14,920 bases of DNA, from positions 1 through 14,920 of the forward strand of contig JBEDFR010000112.1 in the NCBI GenBank assembly GCA_041175045.1. The letters are read 5' to 3'. This document shows positions 5,522 to 13,160 of this stretch, piece after piece. Numbering within the stretch: position 1 is the first letter of the stretch; each line of letters begins with the position of its first letter. The notes below the pieces were generated by a model. That model ran no database searches and was not told where the DNA came from. It worked only from the letters and a program-made list of their open reading frames with translations. The stretch comes from UBA5078 sp041175045 (lineage in GTDB: Bacteria; Pseudomonadota; Gammaproteobacteria; Pseudomonadales; Pseudohongiellaceae). The position numbers were made by a program, and so were the translations under genes.

Positions 5522-8521
5522 ATGCCGAAATCCTTTCTGTTTGCCCATGGTCAGCGCTGGTTGAGTGAAACCGAACCGGAGCTGGGCCTGGGCATCGTCA
5601 CCGAGCTCGATCACCGTACCGTCACCATCGCCTTTCGCTCCTGTGACCAGGCGCGGCGCTACGCCCGTGCCCAGGCACCGCTGAGCCGTATCGCCTTCGC
5701 GGCCGGCGACACCATCACGACCTGCCATGGCGACGCCCTGATCGTGCTGGAGGTAAGCAGCCACAAGGACACACTGGTCTACGACGCGCATCTGAAGGAC
5801 GACCCGAGCCAGCGCATCAAGCTGCCGGAAGCCCTGCTCAGCGATACGCTGATTCTGAACAAGCCGCTGGAGCGGCTGTTCGCCGGCCAGACCGACGCGG
5901 CACAGTGGTTCTATCTGCGCAAGCACACCATCGAGCGCCTGGCCGAGATCGAGCGCTCCCGCGTGCTGGGCCTGTGCAGCGGCCGCACCGACCTGATTCC
6001 GCATCAGCTCTACATCGCGGCGGAAGTGGCTGCCCGCCACGCGCCACGCGTCATGCTGGCCGACGAGGTGGGGCTGGGCAAGACCATCGAAGCCGGCCTG
6101 ATCCTGCAGCAGCAGCTGGTCAACGGGCTGGCGAGCCGCGTGCTGGTGATCGTGCCGGAGGCGCTGCTGCACCAGTGGCTGGTGGAGATGCTGCGCCGCT
6201 TCAGCCTGCACTTCAGCATTTACGACGAGGAGCGCTGCAGCGAGATTCTCGAAGCCATGGCCGAGGACGAGCCAGGCAGCCGCAACCCTTTCCTGGAAGA
6301 CCAGCTGGTGCTGACCAGTGTCGATCTTTTCCACCGGCAGCCCGCGTGGTTCGAGTTCGCACTCAAGGGCGAATGGGATCTGTGCATCGTGGACGAAGCC
6401 CATCACCTGCGCGACGAGCCCGCAGCCGCCTCGGCCAACCCGCGTCGCAAGCCGGTCACTGACTACTCGCTGGTCAAGCGCATCGCCGACTCGGCCCGAG
6501 GCATCCTCCTGCTGACAGCCACGCCGGAGCAGATGGGACTGGAGAACCATTTCGCCCTGCTGCAGCTGCTGGATGCCAATCGCTTCACCGATTTTGCGTC
6601 CTACCAGCAGGAACACAGCCGCTATCGCGACCTGGCGGGCACCATCAATGCCCTGGTCAGCCGCGAGGCACTGGGTACCAGCCAGATCGCCCAGCTGCAG
6701 CAGGTGCTGGCCCGGCATCACACTCCGGCAGGCACCGAGCAGCTGCTCTCGCCCCTGCTGCCAGGCGCTCGGGCTACCGCCGTCGACAAAGACAGCGCCC
6801 GCGAGCAACTCATCCGCCTGCTGCTGGATCAGCACGGCACGGGCCGCATTCTCTTCCGCAACACCCGCAAGGCGTTGACGGGCTTCCCCGAGCGCGAGGT
6901 CCATGTCTACCCGCTCGATCTGCCTCAGGCCTATGACGAGCTGCGCAAGCACCGCCCGCTGTCGCTGGACACCCACCTGAAGCCGGAGATGGCCTACATC
7001 AGCGCCAGTGCCCTGCTGGATGAGGAAGAGCAGGCGGCGAGTCTGCCCTGGACTTCCGTGGACACGCGCGTGAAGTGGCTGGTGGAATTCCTGCAAAGCA
7101 AGCGCGGCGAGAAAGTGCTGCTGATCTGTGCTCAGGACGTCACCGCCATCAGTCTGGAGAAGTACCTGCGCGTCAATGCCGGCATCCGCAGCAGCGTGTT
7201 CCACCGCCACATGGACCTGATCGACCGCGACCGTGCCGCCGCCTATTTCGCCGGCACCGAGAGCAGCGCGCAGATTCTGGTGTGTTCCGAGATCGGCAGC
7301 GAAGGCCGCAATTTCCAGTTCTGTCACCACCTGGTGCTGTTCGATCTGCCCTTGAACCCCGACCTGCTGGAACAGCGCATCGGGCGTCTGGATCGCATCG
7401 GTCAGAAGCACACCATCCAGATCCATGTGCCGGTCTTCGACGGCAGCGCCCAGGAGGCACTGTTCCAGTGGTACCAGCAGGCGCTCAATGCCTTCGCCCA
7501 GGTGGCTCCCGCGGCGTTTCGGGTGTACCGCGAACATCAGGAGGCCCTGCATGCCCACCTGCTGGCCTGTGCTGCCAATACCCCCGAGTACCAGCAGTTC
7601 CTGGGCACAGCCCATGCCAGCAATGTGGCACTCAACCAGGCGCTGGAACAAGGCCGGGATCGTCTGCTGGAGATCAATTCCTTCAACCGCGAACGTGCCG
7701 AGCAGTTGGTGCAGCAGATCCGCGACTTCGAGGCCGTGTGCACACCCGAGGATTACATGAAGGAGGCTTTTGACGCCTTCGGCATCCACTACGAGCACAA
7801 TTCAGACAACAGCTATTCCATCCAACCCACCGAAGAGATGATCGTGCCTGCCTTTCCCGGCCTGCCCGATGAGGGCCTCGATGCTGCCTTCGACCGCCAG
7901 CTGAGCCTGCACCGCGAAGACCTGCACTTCCTGACCTGGCAGCACCCCATGGTGCGCGGCGCCATCGACATGGTGCTGGACTCGCCACAGGGCGGCGCCG
8001 CCGTGAGCGTGCTGGCGGAACGCGATGCCGCGCCGACCGGTCTCGACGAGCAGCACCTGGTGGTGGAGGCGCTCTACCGGATAGTGGCCCCTGCGCCGCG
8101 GCACCTGCAGATGGCGCGCTACCTGCCGGCCACCAGCTTCGCCTTCACGCTGGTGCCCGAGGACGAGCAAGAGCGCACCAAAGCCGTGAGTCTGGACCCT
8201 GTGCGCGCGAAGCTGCGCTTCATCGACAAGCACGATGCCTCGGCGCTGGTCACCGAGCATCAGGCACGAATCGCCCAGCTGCTGCAGCAGGGCGAGCAGC
8301 TGGCCCAGGCGGCCATGAGCCGCTGCGTGGGCGAAGCCTCCGCCACCATGCTGCAGAGCCAGACCGCCGAGATAAAGCGCCTGGTCGCCCTGAAACAGGT
8401 CAACCCGAACGTGCGCGACTCAGAACTGGCGTATTTGAAAGAACAGACCCTGCAATTGCATCAATGCATGAAACAGGCGAGCGTCGAACTGCTCGCCGTA
8501 CACGTGGTATTCAAGGCTTGA
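5522..8521 (+). CDS. rapA: RNA polymerase recycling ATPase RapA (HepA)
   Basis: A Swi2/Snf2-family ATPase that binds RNA polymerase and promotes its release and recycling. From ATG 5522 it is 999 residues (E. coli 968). The N-terminal GQRWLSETEPELGLG (10-24) is near-identical in pattern to E. coli RapA and precedes the Tudor-like N-terminal domains. ATPase motifs: LIPHQL (158-163), Walker A region DEVGLGKT (181-188), DEAHH (291-295) and TATPEQ (332-337). The second helicase lobe has CSEIGSEGRNFQF near 587-599 and QRIGRLDRIGQ (618-628) with arginine-finger positions. The C-terminal RapA domain includes LEQGRDRLLEIN and a VNPNVRDSEL segment. A TTG at 5489 would add 11 residues, but MPKSFLFAHGQRW fits the family start better; the ribosome site is weak (ACGGAA). 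The extra length includes a stretch between DEAHH and TATP. The protease gene follows after 32 nt. Confidence 0.97.
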   Translation: MPKSFLFAHGQRWLSETEPELGLGIVTELDHRTVTIAFRSCDQARRYARAQAPLSRIAFAAGDTITTCHGDALIVLEVSSHKDTLVYDAHLKDDPSQRIKLPEALLSDTLILNKPLERLFAGQTDAAQWFYLRKHTIERLAEIERSRVLGLCSGRTDLIPHQLYIAAEVAARHAPRVMLADEVGLGKTIEAGLILQQQLVNGLASRVLVIVPEALLHQWLVEMLRRFSLHFSIYDEERCSEILEAMAEDEPGSRNPFLEDQLVLTSVDLFHRQPAWFEFALKGEWDLCIVDEAHHLRDEPAAASANPRRKPVTDYSLVKRIADSARGILLLTATPEQMGLENHFALLQLLDANRFTDFASYQQEHSRYRDLAGTINALVSREALGTSQIAQLQQVLARHHTPAGTEQLLSPLLPGARATAVDKDSAREQLIRLLLDQHGTGRILFRNTRKALTGFPEREVHVYPLDLPQAYDELRKHRPLSLDTHLKPEMAYISASALLDEEEQAASLPWTSVDTRVKWLVEFLQSKRGEKVLLICAQDVTAISLEKYLRVNAGIRSSVFHRHMDLIDRDRAAAYFAGTESSAQILVCSEIGSEGRNFQFCHHLVLFDLPLNPDLLEQRIGRLDRIGQKHTIQIHVPVFDGSAQEALFQWYQQALNAFAQVAPAAFRVYREHQEALHAHLLACAANTPEYQQFLGTAHASNVALNQALEQGRDRLLEINSFNRERAEQLVQQIRDFEAVCTPEDYMKEAFDAFGIHYEHNSDNSYSIQPTEEMIVPAFPGLPDEGLDAAFDRQLSLHREDLHFLTWQHPMVRGAIDMVLDSPQGGAAVSVLAERDAAPTGLDEQHLVVEALYRIVAPAPRHLQMARYLPATSFAFTLVPEDEQERTKAVSLDPVRAKLRFIDKHDASALVTEHQARIAQLLQQGEQLAQAAMSRCVGEASATMLQSQTAEIKRLVALKQVNPNVRDSELAYLKEQTLQLHQCMKQASVELLAVHVVFKA

Positions 8522-8553
8522 ACACGACACCGACTGCTACCGGAGTGACTCGC

Positions 8554-11532
8554 ATGACGACAGCTGCTACCGCCTCAACCCTCACACCGGGCACTGTGCC
8601 CCCGCCCGTACACCCGGCCTTTGAATGGCTGCGCAGCCAAGCCATTCCCACGCTGAACGTGGTGCTGGAGGAGTACCGCCACCGCGTCACGGGCGCGCAG
8701 TATTTCCATCTGGCCAGCGACGACCCGGAGAATGTGTTCCTCGTGGCGCTGCGCACCGTGCCCATGGACTCCACCGGTGTGGCGCACATCCTGGAACACA
8801 CCGTGCTGTGCGGCAGTCAGAAGTACCCGGTACGCGACCCCTTCTTCATGATGATCCGACGCTCGCTCAACACCTTCATGAACGCCTTCACCAGCAGCGA
8901 CTGGACGGCCTATCCCTTCGCCAGCAGGAACCGCAAGGATTTCCAGAACCTGCTCCAGGTCTATCTCGACGCCGTGTTCTTCTCGCGTCTGCACGAGCTG
9001 GATTTCGCTCAGGAAGGGCATCGACTGGAATTTGCCGAGCCGCAGAACCCTGACAGTGCGCTGCAGTACAAGGGCGTGGTGTACAACGAGATGAAAGGGG
9101 CCATGAGTTCCACCAATTCCCTGCTGTGGCAGACGGTGAGCAAGTACCTCTACCCCACCACCACCTACCACTACAACAGCGGCGGCGAGCCCGAGCACAT
9201 TCCCGATTTGAGCTATGCCGAGCTCAAGGCCTTCTACGACACGCACTACCACCCCAGCAACAGCGTGTTCATGACCTATGGCGACATTCCTGCCAGCGAA
9301 CACATGGCGCGCTTCGAGGAGCTGGCGCTGTCGCGTTTCGACAAGCTGGACATCCACATCCACGTCCGCGACGAGAAGCGTTACTACGCGCCGGTGCGGG
9401 TGACGGAAAGCTACCCGCTGCGCGAGGAAGAAGACGAGGACGAAGGCGGCAGCGACAAGACTCACGTGGTGCTGGCCTGGCTGCTCGGGCGCAGCACGGA
9501 CTTGCAGGAGATGTTCGAGGCCCAGCTGCTCTCCAGCGTCCTGCTGGACAACAGCGCCAGTCCGCTGATGCAGGTGCTGGAGACCTGCGGTCTGGGCTCG
9601 GCCCCCTCCCCCATGTGCGGCCTGGAAGACAGCAATCGGGAGATGAGTTTCCTCTGCGGCCTGGAAGGCTGTGCCCAGGACGCCACCACCGAGGTGGAGA
9701 CGCTGATTCGTACGACGCTCGAGACCCTGGCGCGCGACGGCGTGCCGCTGGAGCAGGTGGAAGCCTCCCTGCACCAGCTCGAACTGAGCCAGCGCGAGAT
9801 CACCGGTGACAGCCATCCCTACGGACTGCAGCTGATCATCGCCAGTCTGGGCAGTGCCGTGCACGGCGGCGACCCGCTGAACGTGCTGGATATCGACCCG
9901 GCACTGGCACAGCTGCGCCAGCAGATCCGTGACCCGGAGTTCATCAAGGGACTCATCCGCCGTCTGCTGCTGGACAATCCCCATCATGTGGTGCTGACCA
10001 TGACCCCGGATGCCCATCTTGCGGCCCGGCAGATGGAGGCGGAAATCCAGCGGCTGCAGGCCATCAAGGACAGCCTGAGCGAGCAGGACACCCAGCAGAT
10101 CCTCGCACGCAGCCAGCAACTCGCCGCGCGCCAGGAAGCGGTAGACGACCCGTCCCTGCTGCCCAAGGTCGGCCTGGCCGATGTGCCGGCAGATCTGCCG
10201 CAGCTGATTGCCACGCAGAGCCTCATCGGGGTGATGCCGGTCAGTTTCTATGCCCAGGGCACCAATGGCCTGTGCTACCAGCAGATCGTGGTCGATCTGC
10301 CAGCGCTCGACGACGAGCTGCTGCAGATCCTGCCCTACTACGCCAGTTGCCTGTCGGAGTTCGGCGTGGGCGCGCGCAGCTACACCGAGGTGCAGACCTG
10401 GCAGTCCAGGATCAGCGGCGGCGTGAACTGCTACGCCAATGTCCGCAGCGCCATGGACGATGCCCAGCAGACTCGCGCCATCCTGGTGCTTTCCAGCAAG
10501 GCGCTGGTGGCCAATCAGGCCGCCCTGAGCGAACTGCTGCAGCAGACCTTCACCCAGGTGCGTTTTGACGAGGTGCAACGTCTGCGCGAAATCATGGATC
10601 AGATCTCTGCAAGGCGGGAAAGCAGCATCACCGGTCAGGGCCATTCCCTCGCCATGACCCTGGCCAGCAGCGGCATGAGCCCGACGGCGCGCCTGAGTCA
10701 TGAATTCACGGGACTTGCCGGCATCGCCACCCTGCGCAGCCTCGGTCGCAGCCTGAAGAACGATGGCGAGGCCCGCGCGCTGCTCGAGAAATTCCGTGCC
10801 CTGCACGCGCGAGTGCTGGCAGCACCCCGTCGCTTCCTGCTGATCGGCGAGGCGGCCGAGCAGGCGGCGCTGCACGCCAGCCTGCAGCATTGCTGGCAGT
10901 CCTCGCAGCCCGTGGCGGGCACCGGCAGTGCACTGATTCTGCCGCCGGTGCGCGAGCAGGTACGGCAGATCTGGACGACCAATACCCAAGTCAATTTCTG
11001 CGCCAAAGCCTATCCGACCGTGCCGGCAGGCCACCCGGATCACGCTACCCTGTGCGTGCTGGCCGGCTTCCTGCGCAATGGCTTCCTGCATCGCAGCATC
11101 CGTGAACAGGGCGGTGCCTATGGCGGTGGCGCAGATCAGGACGCCAATTCGGCCTCGCTGCGTTTCTACTCCTACCGCGACCCGCGCCTGGCCGACACCC
11201 TCACCGACTTCGACCGGGCCATAGACTGGGTGCAGGGTGGAGGTCACGAATGGCGCCAGGTGGAAGAAGCCATCCTTGGTGTCATCAGCACCATGGACAA
11301 GTCGACTTCACCGGCGGGCGAAGCGAAACAGGCGTTCTACAACGAGCTGTTCGGGCGCACACGAGAAGCGCGTCTGGCCTACCGGCAGCGCGTGCTGGAA
11401 ACGACGGTGGCGGATCTGCAGCGTGTCGCAGGCGAGTATCTGCGACCAGAGAAAGCGAGTGTGGGGGTGATCAGCAACAGCAGCCATGCAAAGGCGGTCA
11501 GCCATCTGAGCCTGCAGGAGCACACAGTCTGA
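8554..11532 (+). CDS. PreP-like M16C zinc metalloprotease (insulinase family)
   Basis: A 992-residue peptidase, the length of mitochondrial presequence protease PreP/Cym1. The inverted zinc motif HILEH (78-82: His78, Glu81, His82) is followed 97 residues later by Glu179 in VVYNEMKG, the third zinc ligand; the spacing matches PreP. The CGSQKYPVRDPFF context after the motif is also typical. Four M16-type domains in one chain with the M16C-associated linker are expected. A C-terminal LREQGGAYGGGA-like signature (SIREQGGAYGGGAD, near 848-861) fits the catalytically inactive half that helps bind substrate. Organellar members degrade free presequences and short unstructured peptides; a peptide-clearing role here is inference. 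Residues 290-302 are an unusually acidic insert (REEEDEDEGGSDK). The frame is open back to 8464, inside rapA, but GGAG about 9 nt before ATG 8554 decides the start. Probably co-transcribed with rapA. Confidence 0.92.
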   Translation: MTTAATASTLTPGTVPPPVHPAFEWLRSQAIPTLNVVLEEYRHRVTGAQYFHLASDDPENVFLVALRTVPMDSTGVAHILEHTVLCGSQKYPVRDPFFMMIRRSLNTFMNAFTSSDWTAYPFASRNRKDFQNLLQVYLDAVFFSRLHELDFAQEGHRLEFAEPQNPDSALQYKGVVYNEMKGAMSSTNSLLWQTVSKYLYPTTTYHYNSGGEPEHIPDLSYAELKAFYDTHYHPSNSVFMTYGDIPASEHMARFEELALSRFDKLDIHIHVRDEKRYYAPVRVTESYPLREEEDEDEGGSDKTHVVLAWLLGRSTDLQEMFEAQLLSSVLLDNSASPLMQVLETCGLGSAPSPMCGLEDSNREMSFLCGLEGCAQDATTEVETLIRTTLETLARDGVPLEQVEASLHQLELSQREITGDSHPYGLQLIIASLGSAVHGGDPLNVLDIDPALAQLRQQIRDPEFIKGLIRRLLLDNPHHVVLTMTPDAHLAARQMEAEIQRLQAIKDSLSEQDTQQILARSQQLAARQEAVDDPSLLPKVGLADVPADLPQLIATQSLIGVMPVSFYAQGTNGLCYQQIVVDLPALDDELLQILPYYASCLSEFGVGARSYTEVQTWQSRISGGVNCYANVRSAMDDAQQTRAILVLSSKALVANQAALSELLQQTFTQVRFDEVQRLREIMDQISARRESSITGQGHSLAMTLASSGMSPTARLSHEFTGLAGIATLRSLGRSLKNDGEARALLEKFRALHARVLAAPRRFLLIGEAAEQAALHASLQHCWQSSQPVAGTGSALILPPVREQVRQIWTTNTQVNFCAKAYPTVPAGHPDHATLCVLAGFLRNGFLHRSIREQGGAYGGGADQDANSASLRFYSYRDPRLADTLTDFDRAIDWVQGGGHEWRQVEEAILGVISTMDKSTSPAGEAKQAFYNELFGRTREARLAYRQRVLETTVADLQRVAGEYLRPEKASVGVISNSSHAKAVSHLSLQEHTV

Positions 11533-11636
11533 CAATATTTTTTACTAAGCATTTTCAATGACTTCCAGTGCCATGAGGCATGTGCTTAAAAAAAGTTCAA
11601 CGGCTGTGGAACTAAGTGCCAGGGGCACAGTCTGAC
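11523..11636 (+). repeat. 11-bp direct repeat pair, 103 bp apart
   Basis: CACAGTCTGAC occurs at 11523-11533, where its TGA is the stop codon of the protease gene, and again at 11626-11636. The segment between is visibly AT-rich and contains small hairpins: TGCC/GGCA (11569-11580), AGTTC/GAACT (11594-11613) and GTGCC/GGCAC (11616-11628). An exact 11-mer match within about 200 bp is unlikely by chance. It could be a target duplication of a small decayed element, a remnant of a REP-like repeat, or a tandem duplication scar. The repeat itself is directly visible; its origin is not. Confidence 0.7.
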
Positions 11637-11742
11637 TGGGTGTAGGTAGATTGCAGACAAAATTGTGGGTTTTGTTTCATTTTATCTCTCCCTTGATAGT
11701 AGTCAGTTAAGCCCGGCCCTGTGGCCGGGCTTTTTTTATGCC
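11533..11742. other. AT-rich non-coding stretch between convergent genes
   Basis: This is the longest non-coding stretch in the window (210 nt), between the stops of the protease gene and djlA. It is much richer in A and T than the surrounding genes, with runs such as TATTTTTTTA, AAAAAAA and TTTTGTTTCATTTTAT. No ORF with a ribosome site is apparent. It ends in a strong plus-strand terminator. The protease transcript would carry a 3' untranslated region of about 200 nt. I could not find a convincing internal promoter; TTGCAG (11651) with TTTCAT (11675) is weak. Confidence 0.6.
11710..11737 (+). terminator. Rho-independent terminator after the protease gene
   Basis: The stem AGCCCGGCC (11710-11718) pairs perfectly with GGCCGGGCT (11723-11731) around a CTGT loop and is followed by a T run to 11737. 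The 9-bp, mostly G/C stem with a U tail is a textbook intrinsic terminator for the plus-strand rapA-protease transcript. On the minus strand the hairpin sits just past the djlA stop but is followed by only TTAACTG, so it would be a weaker terminator for djlA. Confidence 0.92.
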
Positions 11743-12528
11743 CTACTCCCCCCGCGCCGCCATGATCGTGTCATAGGCTGACTTGATCTCCTGAGTCTTG
11801 CGCTTGGCGATCTCCATCATCTCTTCCGGCAAACCCCTGGACACCAGCTTGTCCGGGTGATGCTGCGCCATCAGCTTGCGGTAGGCCTTCTTCACCTCGG
11901 CGGTATCGGCGCTGCTGGCGAGTCCCAGCACCTTGTAGGCATCCTCCAGACGGTCCTGCGGTGTCACATCGGCACTGAAGCGGAACTGCGCGTTCATGCG
12001 CAGCACCAGCTGGTCGTACTCGGCCTGGCTGAGCCCGAGGCCCAGCGCAATGCCGTCGAGCACGCGCCGTTCGGCCGGGGCCATGGCGCCGTCGGCGAGC
12101 GCCGTGGCGGTCAGGATTTCCAGGAACATCTGGATCAGATTGCGCCGCCGCAGGCATTCCCGCCGGAACTGCTCCAGTACCTGATCACTGGGAAAGCCCG
12201 GCTGCTTGCCCTGCTCGAACAACCCGATGGCCAGCTTGCGCTGCTCGGGCTGCAGCCGCATCTGGTCCATCACCTGCCGGGCCAGGGAGATCTCGTCCGG
12301 GCTGACGCGGCCATCGGCCTTTGCCACATGGCCCATCAGCGAGAACACGGCCGTGAAGAAAGCGGTCTGCACGCGTTCAGTGCTGTGGCTGCCCAGGGCC
12401 GGGTCGGCATCCACGCCGGACATGCCCTTGTCGAAATAATTGCCCAGTGCTGCGCCCAGCACGGCACCCAGGGGGCCACCCATCATGAAGCCGAACGTGC
12501 CGCCCAGTACCTTGCCCCACCAGTTCAT
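11743..12528 (-). CDS. djlA: Membrane-anchored DnaJ-type co-chaperone DjlA
   Basis: A 261-residue DjlA (E. coli 271). It begins MNWWGKVLGG and has one glycine-rich membrane segment (about 7-30), an unusual type III DnaJ architecture with most of the protein in the cytoplasm. A TerB-like helical domain (about 55-180) contains GHVAKADGRV and ADGAMAPAERRVL. The C-terminal J domain (about 193-261) contains AYRKLMAQHHPDKL with His-Pro-Asp at 224-226, needed to stimulate DnaK ATPase. E. coli DjlA overexpression induces capsule via the Rcs system; the role here is inferred from the family. The frame continues upstream to 12591, but the AGGAG placed 7 nt before ATG 12528 and the alignment with E. coli MQYWGK favour this start. 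It lies 17 nt after the lipoprotein stop, so it is probably last in the ligA operon. Confidence 0.95.
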   Translation of the reverse strand: MNWWGKVLGGTFGFMMGGPLGAVLGAALGNYFDKGMSGVDADPALGSHSTERVQTAFFTAVFSLMGHVAKADGRVSPDEISLARQVMDQMRLQPEQRKLAIGLFEQGKQPGFPSDQVLEQFRRECLRRRNLIQMFLEILTATALADGAMAPAERRVLDGIALGLGLSQAEYDQLVLRMNAQFRFSADVTPQDRLEDAYKVLGLASSADTAEVKKAYRKLMAQHHPDKLVSRGLPEEMMEIAKRKTQEIKSAYDTIMAARGE

Positions 12529-12545
12529 GCGCACTCCTGCACTCA

Positions 12546-13160
12546 TTAGAAAATTCGTCGCCACCCGCTCTGGCGCAGAGCCGGAGCACACGCTTCGTAC
12601 TGCCCCTGGTAGCGTTGGGCATTGCGCTGCACCCTGTCGGCAATCTCCAGCAACCAGGGCTTGTCGGCGTAGCTGCCGCGGGCGAAGCCGGTGTTGCCCT
12701 CGTGGTAGGCCAGATAGAGATTGCGCGCATCGTCCCGGGCAATGCCATTGCGGCGCACACTGTTGGCGTTGTACCAGCCGACAAAATCCACGGCGTGGGC
12801 GAAATTGCTGCGCCTGGCCAGGCGATTGCCAGTGGACTCGCGGTAATCATCCCAGGTGCTGTCCAGCGCCTGGGCATAGCCGAAGGCATCGGAAGGACGC
12901 GGGCCGGGGATGACACCGAGGATGCGCGTGCGGGCCGGCCGGGCCCGGGAGCGAAAGCCCGATTCCTGATAGATGAACGCCATGGAGACGCCGACGGGAA
13001 TGTCCCAGCGCCGCTGACTCTGCTCGGCGGCCCGGAACCAGGCGCGCTGGTCTTGGAAAATGCTGCAGACATTGCTCGCCTGACGCGGGGCGGTGCTCAG
13101 GCAGGCACTGAGCGTGGCTCCGAGCAGCAGGAGCAACAACCCGGTACGCACGGCTCTCAT
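12546..13160 (-). CDS. Lipoprotein with lytic transglycosylase (SLT-like) domain
   Basis: A 204-residue predicted lipoprotein. The signal peptide ends in lipobox LSAC with Cys20, so it should be lipidated and anchored to the envelope. The soluble-lytic-transglycosylase/lysozyme-like domain spans about 40-185. Its likely catalytic Glu66 lies in AFIYQESGF, followed by FGYAQALDSTWDDY (93-106) and LAYHEG, the usual glycine- and tyrosine-containing motifs of the fold. The family cleaves the MurNAc-GlcNAc bond of peptidoglycan with anhydro-sugar formation; activity here is inferred. Its ATG overlaps the ligA stop by 4 nt (ATGA at 13160-13157), with GGAG about 10 nt upstream inside ligA, indicating translational coupling. 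I do not recognise a specific named gene; a general 'transglycosylase SLT domain protein' label is safest. Confidence 0.86.
   Translation of the reverse strand: MRAVRTGLLLLLLGATLSACLSTAPRQASNVCSIFQDQRAWFRAAEQSQRRWDIPVGVSMAFIYQESGFRSRARPARTRILGVIPGPRPSDAFGYAQALDSTWDDYRESTGNRLARRSNFAHAVDFVGWYNANSVRRNGIARDDARNLYLAYHEGNTGFARGSYADKPWLLEIADRVQRNAQRYQGQYEACAPALRQSGWRRIF

Noticed and set aside
5492..7798. 768-codon minus-strand open frame opposite rapA
   Set aside because: It lies wholly antisense to a clearly conserved RapA, and its translation is low-complexity Gln/Leu/Ala/Val without domain motifs: a shadow of GC-rich codon use.
8575..11247. 890-codon minus-strand open frame opposite the PreP-like protease
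   Set aside because: Antisense to a conserved protease with intact zinc motifs. Composition is His/Gln/Ala/Val-rich with no recognisable domain, and there is no credible ribosome site.
12377..13072. 231-codon minus-strand frame spanning the lipoprotein/djlA junction
   Set aside because: It overlaps two conserved genes out of frame and has biased Ser/Arg/Pro composition with no homology pattern: a shadow.
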